Counted from the first letter of the stretch, positions 39,143 through 46,699 are shown. The stretch is DNA of 64,000 nucleotides from Chitinophagaceae bacterium (GCA_016713965.1 JADJOC010000002.1:478001-542000), one strand, 5' to 3'. Notes: generated from the letters alone by a model not told the origin. Numbers and translations: made by a program.

Positions 39143-40654
39143 TCATAATTCTATACTGTTGATCAATGCCATAGCATTCTCTCCTTCATCAACAGCACTT
39201 AACACTTCAAATATCTTATCGCTCCAGCCGGCAATCAAATACACATCATCACGCATTACATTCAACGGCATTTGGCCATAACCTGCTAAATCAAACAAGT
39301 AAATTTTTGCATTGGGTGCTATTTTTTTATACTGCTTCCACAAATCTGCAATACTCTCTTTGCCTTTGCTGTTCCACATCTGGCAATCGGTGAAAAACAA
39401 TACCTTATCAACTATTTGCTTGCGATCAAGCAAATCTTTTATTACCAAATAACCATTAGTGGCGTAACCTACTTCACCTTCACGGCGGTAGAATTCATCC
39501 ACATTAGCCAGAATATTTTTCTGTGCCATATTGATAATTTTCCAGGTATCACCAAACATACCGGTGATTACATTTTCGCAACGGCTCTGCAATAGCATAG
39601 CCAGCATTAAACCGATATCATAATTCAGCACCTTGCTTTTTGCACTGACAGGCCTCTGCATACTACCACTTACGTCTGCTGCTATTACTACTTTTACATC
39701 ATCATTGTAGCCTTTTATATTTGCAGCGCTATGCATAACGGCTTGTTCTAAAGCTTCCATCACACGGCCTACACGACCATGTTTTACCTCCTTTAATTCA
39801 CGGTACGCTGCCAAAAACCGGAAAGGCAATTGTTTACTGTTAGCAACGGCTTTTTCATTTCCTAAATAATCACAAACCTTTTGTAATGCTTCCTTGCTTA
39901 CATTAGCTTCCAGGATATTGCGCAGGTTACGCAAAGTAGCCATATAACCTACTTTATTACTAAAAATGAGTTCTTCCCACTTTGCAGTAACGGCAGCTTT
40001 TTTCAATTCTTCATTTTCAAACTGCTGCTGACCCAATGCGCTTAACTCTGTTTCCCAAGTGTAAGGAACCTGCAATTCGTCTTTTACTATTTTATCAAAT
40101 AATATTTGCTGCGCTTCGTCTTTTGCTTTCGGGTGCACTAAAAATAATGCATCTTTAAGCTTTACTGCTGCATCACGGTTATATTTAGCAAACTGGTATT
40201 CATCAAAAGTATTAAATGCCTGCGCCAGGCCTTTCTGAATTTGCTTGCTTAATTTGTTCAATTTTTTAACTTCTTTACGACTATTTGCCAGTGTGTAGTA
40301 AGATAACAATTCTGTTATTTCATCTGCTCGTTTTACAACTTTTTGCGTTAGCCTGAAAATTAAATCATCACCGTTGTGCAATTTTGCCAATTCAACTGCT
40401 AATACTAAAGGTATACTTCTTAAATTCATTTCGTCACGGGCATATACAGCCAGCTTAGCTACAAATTCAGGATTATTTTTTGCGATTAAAGCAATGATAC
40501 GATCTAATTTTGCATCTGCCTTTTCATAAAACTGGTTGCTTAAAGATGCGGTAACTACAGCAGTATACAACTCTAATTGTGGCGTAATTACAAAAGCCTT
40601 TTCGCCTTCGTAATTGGTTATTTGCTCCTGCTTGTTTTTTACATTAAATTTCAT
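39143..40654 (-). CDS. rsr: TROVE-domain Ro60 orthologue (Rsr)
   Basis: A 503-residue RNA-binding ring protein of the Ro60/TROVE family, which binds Y RNAs on its outer surface and misfolded RNA ends in its pore. The TROVE HEAT-repeat part spans ~15-310 (ARDEMNLRSIPLVLAVEL; VGYMATLRNLRNILEANV). A vWA domain follows, with the MIDAS motif DVSGS at 327-331 and FFTDCQMW. A strong Shine-Dalgarno GAGGAGG (40661-40667) sits 6 nt before the ATG, unusual in Bacteroidota. The seven Y-RNA-like genes and rtcB follow on the same strand, the arrangement of bacterial Ro60 RNA-repair operons. Confidence 0.95.
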   Translation of the reverse strand: MKFNVKNKQEQITNYEGEKAFVITPQLELYTAVVTASLSNQFYEKADAKLDRIIALIAKNNPEFVAKLAVYARDEMNLRSIPLVLAVELAKLHNGDDLIFRLTQKVVKRADEITELLSYYTLANSRKEVKKLNKLSKQIQKGLAQAFNTFDEYQFAKYNRDAAVKLKDALFLVHPKAKDEAQQILFDKIVKDELQVPYTWETELSALGQQQFENEELKKAAVTAKWEELIFSNKVGYMATLRNLRNILEANVSKEALQKVCDYLGNEKAVANSKQLPFRFLAAYRELKEVKHGRVGRVMEALEQAVMHSAANIKGYNDDVKVVIAADVSGSMQRPVSAKSKVLNYDIGLMLAMLLQSRCENVITGMFGDTWKIINMAQKNILANVDEFYRREGEVGYATNGYLVIKDLLDRKQIVDKVLFFTDCQMWNSKGKESIADLWKQYKKIAPNAKIYLFDLAGYGQMPLNVMRDDVYLIAGWSDKIFEVLSAVDEGENAMALINSIEL

Positions 40655-40847
40655 AATATACCTCCTCGTTTTTACCTGGCTATCTATTTTTTAGATTATA
40701 CTTTTACCAGATGATTTTATTGATTGAATTGCATAAATAAATAATCATTTTTTTACGCAAATTTTTAATTAGTTCAATAGTGTACCAAAAGTACAAGTGA
40801 GTGACACAACAAAAGCTCAATAGCAGTACCAATGCTAAGTATATAAA

Positions 40848-40880
40848 AATACTCCGATGCCGGAACGGCACCGGAGTATT
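40848..40880 (-). terminator. intrinsic terminator after the slipin gene
   Basis: AATACTCCGGTGCCG pairs with CGGCATCGGAGTATT (one mismatch) and on the minus strand is followed by TTTTAT. It separates the slipin transcript from the TROVE unit downstream. Confidence 0.85.
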
Positions 40881-40885
40881 AATTG

Positions 40886-41986
40886 TTATTTCTGCGCTAC
40901 AAAAATCTGCTTCAACTGGTCTATCAACATGCCATTGCCGTTTACACTGATGCTGTTTATTTTATCGGCGATTTTTTCCACGTATTCCATCTCTTTCAAT
41001 TTAAACAACATCTGGTTGTCTTCCATCAACTTAGCAGTGTTCAACAAACTACGGGTGCTGGCAGTTTCTTCCCTGCGCATGATGATGTTGGCCTGGGCTT
41101 TTTTCTCGGCTACCAATACCTGGTTCATGATTTCTTTTACATCGCCTGGCAAAATGATGTCACGGATACCAAAGCTGCTTACTGCTACACCCAAATTTTC
41201 TGCGCTGGCTTTTACAGCCTGCAAAATAAATGGCACAATGGTTTCTTTTTTCTCCAACAATTCATCAAAAGTTAATACACCAATGTACTCACGCAATGCC
41301 AATTGAAATGCCACATACAATTGTTTTTCGTATTCTTTGTTTTGCAACAAAGCTTTTTCGATATCCATCACTTTGTATTGTGCATAACCATTGATCCGCA
41401 ATGCTGCTTTATCTTTGGTCAATATTTCCTGCCCGTTAATTTCTATTTGCTGCACACGGGTATCTACTTTACCAACGATAACAGCAATGCTGTTTTTCCA
41501 CCAGTAGTAAACGCCGCTTGGTAAAGTCTGGGTGTATTTTCCATCAATAAACAACACCGCTTTTTCATAGCTTTCTACTGCATAAAAACGAACGTATGGC
41601 GCTACCAATTTATTTAATAAAGTAGCCCTGCTGATGTTCTCAGTAATTTCAATTTTGCTGGTATCTGCTTTTACAAATTCGTAATTGACGATACCTTTCC
41701 AAAAAGTATACCGGCCAGCAGTCAATACCTGTTTTAACAAACCATTTTCGTATTGCAATACAATTTCATTATCGCTTACTTCAACTACATGCAATGCTTC
41801 TACTAATACTTTATCCTGCAATAAAATATTTAATTCTACCGGTGCGATGAACTGTTTGGTTACATCATATATGACTACCTTTTCGCCAAACCATAACCAG
41901 TGTTTGCCTTCTTTCAACATTTTTTTGTAAGTGCCGTTTTTAAATACCAAACCTATTTGGTAAGCGCTGATTTGTATGTTTTTCAT
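40886..41986 (-). CDS. slipin / SPFH (band 7) family protein
   Basis: A 366-residue band-7 protein. Two repeated N-terminal modules (YQIGLVFKNGTYKKMLKEGKHW and QYENGLLKQVLTAGRYTFWK; a third in KAVLFIDGKYTQTLPSGVYYWW) precede the SPFH core with VDTRVQQIEINGQEILTKDKAALRI and FDELLEKKETI. A helical C-terminus with KKAQANIIMRREETASTRSLLNTAKL completes it. It lacks an obvious transmembrane helix. Slipin-like proteins are recurrent partners of RtcB and Ro60 in bacterial RNA-repair loci; here it is separated from TROVE by one terminator. Confidence 0.87.
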   Translation of the reverse strand: MKNIQISAYQIGLVFKNGTYKKMLKEGKHWLWFGEKVVIYDVTKQFIAPVELNILLQDKVLVEALHVVEVSDNEIVLQYENGLLKQVLTAGRYTFWKGIVNYEFVKADTSKIEITENISRATLLNKLVAPYVRFYAVESYEKAVLFIDGKYTQTLPSGVYYWWKNSIAVIVGKVDTRVQQIEINGQEILTKDKAALRINGYAQYKVMDIEKALLQNKEYEKQLYVAFQLALREYIGVLTFDELLEKKETIVPFILQAVKASAENLGVAVSSFGIRDIILPGDVKEIMNQVLVAEKKAQANIIMRREETASTRSLLNTAKLMEDNQMLFKLKEMEYVEKIADKINSISVNGNGMLIDQLKQIFVAQK

Positions 41987-42547
41987 TGTTCTAATTTTTA
42001 TTTTTTTTCATTTGTCTCTATTTACTTTTTTTCTTGATAAAAAAAGTAACAAAAAAATCAAGGCTGCAAAAAAATAGCTAAAATTTACTGCATTACGCTA
42101 TGTCGAAAAAACTATGCATCAACCTTTGTTCTATTAATTAGCCAATAGTACTATCAACTTTTTATCTTTTATCATCATTTTCGCCGTTTAACGCTTCATT
42201 ACGTAAATTTCTTAACGCAATTTTTTTGAGGCCGACGAATAGAATACCGACTAAGTACCTAATTTTATTTGTTTAATAAAAGCCGGTGTTATTTACCATT
42301 CCATAATCACGGAAACTGGTTTCAATTATGCTTTCTATAACAGTTGATTAATTTTTTTTATTAAAAGCACCTTCAATAAAAAATAATTAACCAAGTGAAA
42401 TAAATTACAATAATGTGTACGCCTGCTTTCAGGTGTTTATTGAATTGCGACCCCCTCCAAACCTCCCCCAAAGGGGAGGCTTTCAAAGCATTAAGCTAAA
42501 GGAAGCTGCTGGCAAATAACACTTGCTTTTTAATTGGTCACCATTTT
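41987..42547. other. intergenic region with small repeats
   Basis: About 560 nt of AT-rich sequence upstream of slipin with no ORF I would accept. It holds a CCTCC..GGGGAGG intergenic palindrome at 42452-42481 and probably the slipin promoter or a long leader from the upstream AAA gene. Confidence 0.5.
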
Positions 42548-42617
42548 TTAAGAAGTAGTGGGCTTCTTTAATTGCAAGATCTAGAGTCTTGTGCGTTTAC
42601 CATTTCGCCATCCTGCC
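42548..42617 (-). ncRNA. tRNA-Leu-like 5' part with CTA anticodon, 3' end missing
   Basis: On the minus strand GCAGGATGGCGAAATGG..AACGC resembles a tRNA-Leu acceptor and D-arm. It is followed by a perfect stem CAAGA/TCTTG with loop CTCTAGA, anticodon CTA, complementary to UAG. A variable-arm-like hairpin AAGAAG/CTTCTT follows, but no T-arm or 3' acceptor strand. It may be a decayed or unusual tRNA-like element, not a functional suppressor. Confidence 0.45.
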
Positions 42618-42624
42618 TTTAAGG

Positions 42625-42682
42625 CGGGAGTAGGACTCGAACCTACATAATCGTCTGTTGCTCTTCCAACTGAGCTATCCCG
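42625..42682 (-). ncRNA. truncated tRNA-like RNA lacking an anticodon arm
   Basis: A 58-nt element with CGGGA/TCCCG acceptor, TA at the 8-9 positions, D-arm GCTC..GAGC and T-arm GTAGG-TTCGAGT-CCTAC. The anticodon arm is replaced by about 14 unstructured nt. Acceptor plus T-stem is shorter than the standard 12 bp. Confidence 0.55.
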
Positions 42683-42688
42683 GTTTTA

Positions 42689-42735
42689 GCGGAAAGAGGA
42701 TTCGAACCTCTGACCCACAGCGTGTGGTGGACATG
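42689..42735 (-). ncRNA. tRNA 3'-half-like fragment
   Basis: The minus strand contains AGAGG-TTCGAAT-CCTCT, a perfect T-arm, followed by TTTCCGC, an acceptor 3' strand. Upstream (to ~42830) the sequence is structured and GC-richer but I cannot assemble a matching D-arm and 5' acceptor strand. Confidence 0.4.
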
Positions 42736-42886
42736 CGCTAATCAATGCAACAGCATACAGTTTTTTATTAGTACTGCACTCCGGAGCTGTTAGAAACTCC
42801 CGGCCGGTTTGCACTTACCAGCTATATATCCATCTTCCTGTTGAGGAAGCTTTTGTGTTGATGAAAAACATCAACAATATTTTAAA

Positions 42887-43951
42887 TTAGTTCGCCATTA
42901 ACTCTCTTCGAAAACCCATCACCTGTACGATGTCAGCCTTATGCTCTTTATCCTGCGGATTGGTGATTTCAGCAATCGTCATTGGTTGATTAATTATTTT
43001 ATCAAACCCTAAATGATTGCTTAATTTTTGAGATTTATCTACACTTAATTTTCCAAATTCATATTTTGCAATCAATCGTCCTTTTCTTAACAATGCGCTA
43101 TCTACTGTAGACAATGCATTATTGAAAGTGCAGATTACCTGCACATTTAAAAAATCTGCCAGCAACCCATCGGAAATATTCAGCAAATTTGATACGCATG
43201 AATCGCCTCCCATCCTGCGGTCCATGATAATATTTTCTGCATCTTCGATAATTAAAATACTATTGGGATTATCAATTAAAAAATCAATAAACTCCGGGTT
43301 CATAATTGTTGCTGCCATTCCCGGTGATACAAACATGGCTTTCTTTTTTAGCTTACCAATTAAATAACGCAGGTAAGTGGTTTTTCCTGTTCCTGGCAAC
43401 CCATGCAGCAATACGATCCCTTTGTCATCCTTTTTGCCCAAGCGATTTTGTATCACTTTATCCACTTCTAAAAAATCATCTTCATAATAAAGGTTTAAAT
43501 CGAGTTTTGTTTTTTTAATCTCCATGCTTTTCAGCTCTAATCCATAACTGTCTTTTACAATAATATTTATTTCAAAAGCTTTTTTCTTTTGCTTTGCTTT
43601 AAATACGCTGACTTCTTTTATCAGATCATTTGCAAACTGATCATTCTCTTTTGTATGCAAAATTTCACAATAGTTATCTGTCAACTCTATTATGCAGGTA
43701 TTGCTTAATTTAAGAATTGCCATGCTAAAAGATGATTGCTTTTTTTTACGGTCATATTCTGAATTTTGGTAAATACTTTCAATTTTATCTGCATGTTTTT
43801 GTTCGATGAATTTTAAAACATTTGTTTTATCGATATTCCCAACCCAGGTAATGCAAGGCATTTTTCCAAAACAATGTAAAAACAATGCCTTAGGTTCCAT
43901 AAAACCGTCGAAAATTTTATCGCCTGTTAATATATTTTGTTTGTTTTCCAT
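42887..43951 (-). CDS. AAA+ ATPase
   Basis: A 354-residue protein with a unique N-terminal domain (~1-165) and one AAA domain. Walker A is GLPGTGKTT (184-192), Walker B ILIIEDAE (232-239), with a sensor-1-like ICTFNNALS and an arginine in LLRKGRL. The Walker B residues are ED instead of DE. Homologous folding suggests a BCS1/FtsH-like remodelling ATPase. It follows the unknown gene 43964-44731 by 12 nt and is flanked by tRNA-like elements, so it probably belongs to the RNA-repair island. Whether it acts on RNPs or proteins cannot be said. Confidence 0.8.
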   Translation of the reverse strand: MENKQNILTGDKIFDGFMEPKALFLHCFGKMPCITWVGNIDKTNVLKFIEQKHADKIESIYQNSEYDRKKKQSSFSMAILKLSNTCIIELTDNYCEILHTKENDQFANDLIKEVSVFKAKQKKKAFEINIIVKDSYGLELKSMEIKKTKLDLNLYYEDDFLEVDKVIQNRLGKKDDKGIVLLHGLPGTGKTTYLRYLIGKLKKKAMFVSPGMAATIMNPEFIDFLIDNPNSILIIEDAENIIMDRRMGGDSCVSNLLNISDGLLADFLNVQVICTFNNALSTVDSALLRKGRLIAKYEFGKLSVDKSQKLSNHLGFDKIINQPMTIAEITNPQDKEHKADIVQVMGFRRELMAN

Positions 43952-43963
43952 TTTTTTAAATTT

Positions 43964-44731
43964 TTATTGGTTATACCATTCTTCATCCAGCAACTGCTGC
44001 AATGATTGTTGTGTAAACTGATATTTTGCAGGATTCTTATTTTGCCATTTTTTAGTTCCGTATCTTCCCCAACCATTATGTTCACTGCCATGTATCAACC
44101 GGTTAAACCTTCCACGCATGCCATTCCAATCTAAATAATCACTTATTTCTGCCGATCTTTTTTCCAATTCCAGATCAACAGCTTTTACTTTAGTAATTAA
44201 ATTCGGCCTAACTCTTAACACAAAACGCCAGGGTTCTTTAAAAACAAAAACTTTTACCAGTTTTTTATAATTGCCCTGCCCCATGGCAACATACTTCTCT
44301 TCAAATAAGGCAGCTTCTTTTTCAGTAAACTTTTCTTTTTTAAATAAATATTCTTCTAGTTCTGCAAGACGTTGCCCTTGTACCACCCAAATTTTTTTTC
44401 CACGCTGGCGTTTTTTCTTTTTAAAATCTTTTCTATAGCTATACTGAACAGTATTTATTTTATCCAATATTTTTTGATAAAAATCCGCATACCTGCTTTT
44501 TGCTACATCCTCTCTTAAAATAAAATATCTTTTCCAGCCTCTTACTATTGGAGGAACTAAGTCTACATATCCTAAATTTCGCTGCTTGTGCCTGATTTGA
44601 TCCCATTCTCTATTCAACCGTATCAATCTTTTTCTTCACCTTTTTTTCTGATCACGGATTTTTCTGCGTTTGTCTTTTATTTGATAGCAAAGGATATCCT
44701 CGCCATATTGTTGAATAATTTTTGTGTCCAT
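43964..44731 (-). CDS. unknown basic protein of the RNA-repair island (in-frame TGA)
   Basis: Reads as one frame of ~255 codons from the ATG at 44731 (MDTKIIQQYGEDILCYQIKD), with a TGA at 44636-44638 (codon 32). The rest continues in the same frame. It is extremely Lys/Arg-rich (KKKKRQRGKK near the middle) with many aromatic residues and a Gln-rich C-terminus. I recognise no domain. The basic, Trp/Tyr-rich character suggests nucleic acid binding. The TGA could be a substitution of TGG in a KKR-W-RKR context. It lies between the YkuK-like and AAA genes, all on one strand. Confidence 0.65.
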
Positions 44732-44856
44732 AATAATTTATGTTTTACCGTTTGGTAAATTCCACCTTGGTGTGGCTGATTATTGTTGCTTATTATGAAC
44801 CCGTAATTTTTTTTCATTGTTAAATTTTTTTAAATGTTATTAATATTTTTATTGAA

Positions 44857-44892
44857 CCTCATCCCTAACCCTTCTCCAAAGGAGAAGGGGAT
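44857..44892. repeat. CCTTCTCCAAAGGAGAAGG intergenic palindrome
   Basis: Palindromic core preceded by CCTCATCCCTAAC, a member of the same family as the elements at 38742 and 46543. Confidence 0.6.
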
Positions 44893-44905
44893 CAGACTCT
44901 AAATT

Positions 44906-45391
44906 TTACTGAACTATTTTATTGGCACAGCTGCTGCTGGCAAATGCATTGGGCTTTGCTTTAAAAGCGAAACCCATACCGGTGATATAACCCATTGCTT
45001 CTTTTAATGCATCATTACTTTTAAACTTTGGATTGGTATTGATATCTGCATGTACCTCCATATCTACTTTATACAAAGTAAAAATTTCGCATAGTGCATA
45101 AGATATTTCAATACTCTTTGCCACTTCCATCAACATCCTTTCTTTGATACTCATTTTTGTATGAGTAACTTCATTGCAGATGTATATGAAGCCCCCTTTG
45201 CCTTTACGGATGAATACAATAACGGTAGCAAATTCTGTAACCTTACCTTTTACCTGGCTATCTGTACCGATACATACCTTTAATTCATTGCCCGCCCTTT
45301 TTTCTCTTGCTATTACATTTTTTACTTCATCCTCAATAGGGATATGAATCTTTTGCCCGTTTAATTTTCTCCATTTCTGCTGCTGTTCCAT
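44906..45391 (-). CDS. YkuK / DUF458 RNase H-like protein
   Basis: A 161-residue protein with VCIGTDSQVKGK near residue 41, EVTHTKMSIKERMLMEVAKSIE and a YKVDMEVHADINTNPKFKSNDALKEAMGYITGMGF stretch (in parts), matching the YkuK/DUF458 family, which adopts an RNase H-like fold. The acidic residues Asp in GTDSQ and in VHADIN are candidate metal ligands. It is the first protein gene downstream of the tRNA array. A role in RNA processing is plausible but unproven. Confidence 0.72.
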   Translation of the reverse strand: MEQQQKWRKLNGQKIHIPIEDEVKNVIAREKRAGNELKVCIGTDSQVKGKVTEFATVIVFIRKGKGGFIYICNEVTHTKMSIKERMLMEVAKSIEISYALCEIFTLYKVDMEVHADINTNPKFKSNDALKEAMGYITGMGFAFKAKPNAFASSSCANKIVQ

Positions 45392-45423
45392 TGTTATTCA
45401 TTTTTAAATATTCTATTTTTTTG

Positions 45424-45495
45424 TGGATGAAACAGGAGTCGAACCTGTACTGTTCCGGCTTCAGCGGAATGCTCTACCATTGGAGCTATTCATCC
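45424..45495 (-). tRNA. tRNA-Phe(GAA), array
   Basis: Acceptor GGATGAA/TTCATCC, discriminator A, D-arm GCTC..GAGC, anticodon arm TTCCG-CTGAAGC-CGGAA, T-arm ACAGG-TTCGACT-CCTGT. The variable loop is 4 nt. Confidence 0.9.
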
Positions 45496-45500
45496 ATTTG

Positions 45501-45573
45501 AGATGCGTCAAAGAATCGAACTTTGTTCTCCTGATTTGCAGTCAGGTGCATACGCCTTGTCTGCCAACGCATC
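45501..45573 (-). tRNA. tRNA-Cys(GCA), array
   Basis: Acceptor GATGCGT/ACGCATC, discriminator T as expected for Cys, anticodon arm CCTGA-CTGCAAA-TCAGG, T-arm CAAAG-TTCGATT-CTTTG. Confidence 0.9.
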
Positions 45574-45578
45574 GTTTG

Positions 45579-45665
45579 CGGAGAGCGAAGGGATCGAACC
45601 TTCGTGCCGAATTAACGACAATCAAAGCTTAGCAGGCTCGTACATTACCACTCTGTCAGCTCTCC
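45579..45665 (-). tRNA. tRNA-Ser(GCT), array
   Basis: Acceptor GGAGAGC/GCTCTCC, discriminator G, anticodon loop CTGCTAA, long variable arm, T-arm GAAGG-TTCGATC-CCTTC. The anticodon stem is weak at its outer pairs. Confidence 0.82.
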
Positions 45666-45800
45666 ATTTTATTCTTTTAATACCAGCTTCAGTTTTTCAT
45701 AGCCATCATCGTTGTGAACTTGTTCTGTTATTATTTTCTTTTCGGGGAAAAGAAAATAATAATCAATCCTTTCATCGCCGGTACTACTATCATCTTCTTT
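45666..45800. repeat. spacer inside tRNA array, related to dispersed repeat
   Basis: The segment shares TTTTAATACCAGC, TTTTTCAT.GC.ATC.TCGTTGT and TTCATCG.CGGTACT.CT blocks with 37818-37900, and more weakly with 53880-53935. It contains the 14-nt hairpin TATTTTCTTTTC/GAAAAGAAAATA. On the minus strand it reads as a short open frame ending GYEKLKLVLKE, but no start is convincing. Confidence 0.5.
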
Positions 45801-45802
45801 TG

Positions 45803-45885
45803 CGGAGAAAAAGGGACTCGAACCCCTGAGCCTTTTACAGCCAACTGTTTTCAAGACAGCTTCCTCGACCAACCGGTCTCTCTCC
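45803..45885 (-). tRNA. tRNA-Ser(TGA), array
   Basis: Acceptor GGAGAGA/TTTCTCC with one mismatch, discriminator G, anticodon arm CTGT-CTTGAAA-ACAG, long variable arm, T-arm with GGTTCGAGTCCC. Confidence 0.85.
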
Positions 45886-45893
45886 GTTATTGG

Positions 45894-45977
45894 TGTGAGT
45901 GGTAAGATTCGAACTTACTCAGCGGTTAAGCAGTGGTTTTACAGACCACCCCGGCTCTCCAGCTCCGGCGCACTCAC
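45894..45977 (-). tRNA. tRNA-Tyr(GTA), array
   Basis: Acceptor GTGAGTG/CACTCAC, discriminator A, anticodon arm GTGGT-CTGTAAA-ACCAC, class II variable arm, T-arm GTAAG-TTCGAAT-CTTAC. Confidence 0.9.
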
Positions 45978-45984
45978 TTATTTG

Positions 45985-46056
45985 CGGATGAAGAAGGGCT
46001 CGAACCTACAACCATCGGCTTAACAAGCCGCAGCTCTACCATTGAGCTATTCATCC
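45985..46056 (-). tRNA. tRNA-Asn(GTT), array
   Basis: Acceptor GGATGAA/TTCATCC, discriminator G, anticodon arm CGGC-TTGTTAA-GCCG, D-arm GCTC..GAGC. One T-stem mismatch. Confidence 0.88.
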
Positions 46057-46064
46057 TTTTTTTG

Positions 46065-46138
46065 TTGACCCGCTGGGACTCGAACCCAGAACCCTCCGGT
46101 TAAAAGCCGGATACTCTGACCAATTGAGCTACGAATCA
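46065..46138 (-). tRNA. tRNA-Lys(TTT), array
   Basis: Acceptor TGATTCG/CGGGTCA (two G-U pairs), discriminator A, anticodon arm CCGG-CTTTTAA-CCGG, T-arm CTGGG-TTCGAGT-CCCAG. Confidence 0.9.
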
Positions 46139-46151
46139 GTTACACTATTCG

Positions 46152-46223
46152 GTTGCCTTCGGGTTTCGAACCCTGTTTTCCTGATTCACAATCAGGTGTT
46201 TTACCGATTAAACTAAAGACAAC
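46152..46223 (-). tRNA. tRNA-His(GTG), array
   Basis: Encoded G-1 opposite C73, acceptor TTGTCTT/AAGGCAA, anticodon arm CTGA-TTGTGAA-TCAG, T-arm around GGGTTCGAAACCC. The His identity pair is present. Confidence 0.9.
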
Positions 46224-46229
46224 ATTTTG

Positions 46230-46302
46230 ATGGCTCAAAGAGAATCGAACTCTTATTTACTACGTTCGTAGCGTAGTGCTTTATCCGTTAAGCTACAAGC
46301 CA
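46230..46302 (-). tRNA. tRNA-Arg(ACG), array
   Basis: Acceptor TGGCTTG/TGAGCCA, anticodon arm ACTACG-CTACGAA-CGTAGT, anticodon ACG, T-arm AAGAG-TTCGATT-CTCTT. The discriminator reads T, atypical for Arg. Confidence 0.85.
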
Positions 46303-46309
46303 GTTACTG

Positions 46310-46381
46310 TTGTGACTGATGGATTCGAACCATCATCCTTTACGGTATCAGCGTAAAACTCCACCATTGAGCTAAGCCACA
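46310..46381 (-). tRNA. tRNA-Ile(GAT), array
   Basis: Acceptor TGTGGCT/AGTCACA, discriminator A, anticodon arm TTTACG-CTGATAC-CGTAAA, T-arm GATGG-TTCGAAT-CCATC. It is separate from any rRNA operon, the usual site of this tRNA. Confidence 0.9.
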
Positions 46382-46390
46382 TTATTCTTG

Positions 46391-46462
46391 TTGCGACACC
46401 TGGATTTGAACCAGGATCTTCCGCCTTATGAGAGCGGTGTGTTGCCATTACACTACATCGCA
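46391..46462 (-). tRNA. tRNA-Met(CAT), array
   Basis: Acceptor TGCGATG/TGTCGCA, discriminator A, anticodon arm CCGCT-CTCATAA-GGCGG, T-arm CCTGG-TTCAAAT-CCAGG. CAT could also be a lysidine-modified Ile tRNA; I cannot exclude it. Confidence 0.85.
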
Positions 46463-46468
46463 TTTTTG

Positions 46469-46541
46469 TATAGCAGGCAGGGCTCGAACCTGCAGCCTCT
46501 CCGGTCCAGACGGAGTATCCAACCTATTGGAATGCTGCTAT
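46469..46541 (-). tRNA. tRNA-Pro(TGG)-like, array, atypical loop
   Basis: Acceptor ATAGCAG/CTGCTAT, discriminator A, anticodon arm CTCCG-TCTGGAC-CGGAG, T-arm GCAGG-TTCGAGC-CCTGC. Position 33 is C instead of the near-universal T, and positions 8-9 are CA, so decoding function is uncertain. Confidence 0.65.
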
Positions 46542-46542
46542 A

Positions 46543-46576
46543 TACCTCACCCCAACCCTCTCCAAAAGGAGAGGGA
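46543..46576. repeat. CCCTCTCCAAAAGGAGAGGG intergenic palindrome
   Basis: Member of the CCTCA-plus-palindrome family inserted between two tRNAs of the array. Confidence 0.6.
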
Positions 46577-46583
46577 GAATAGG

Positions 46584-46655
46584 CGGTTCGTACGGGAATC
46601 GAACCCGTAGCAACAGATCGACAATCTGTGATGTTAGCCATTACACTAACGAACC
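46584..46655 (-). tRNA. tRNA-Asp(GTC), array
   Basis: Acceptor GGTTCGT/ACGAACC, discriminator G, anticodon arm ACAGA-TTGTCGA-TCTGT, T-arm TACGGG-TTCGATT-CCCGTA. Confidence 0.9.
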
Positions 46656-46699
46656 TTTTAAAAGAACTGCTGTTGCCCCGGCCGGATTACTCACTGCAT

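Noticed and set aside
40770..40800. Sigma-54 (RtcR-type) promoter before the TROVE gene
   Set aside because: The best match on the minus strand (TTGGTACACTATTGAAC) has wrong GG-to-GC spacing and lacks the -12 GC; no RtcR gene is in the window.
39143..41986. Plus-strand ORFs of 70-160 residues opposite TROVE, slipin and rtcB
   Set aside because: Each is a shadow of a well-recognised gene on the other strand.
42548..42617. Functional amber suppressor tRNA
   Set aside because: Only the 5' part and variable arm are present; there is no T-arm or acceptor 3' strand, so the CTA loop alone is not enough.
20227..44638. Genome-wide reassignment of TGA to tryptophan
   Set aside because: TGG is used abundantly, the umuD-like gene ends in TGA, and most breaks in the window are homopolymer indels typical of read error.
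45669..45872. 67-residue minus-strand ORF in the tRNA array spacer
   Set aside because: Its first half lies in tRNA-Ser and the rest in a dispersed repeat; no independent evidence of coding.
45423..46641. Plus-strand ORFs of 60-108 residues across the tRNA array
   Set aside because: They are antisense readings of tRNA genes, with no start signals or protein-like composition.
45424..46655. tRNA array as part of a prophage
   Set aside because: No phage structural, terminase or integrase genes lie within the window around it; neighbours are RNA-repair genes.
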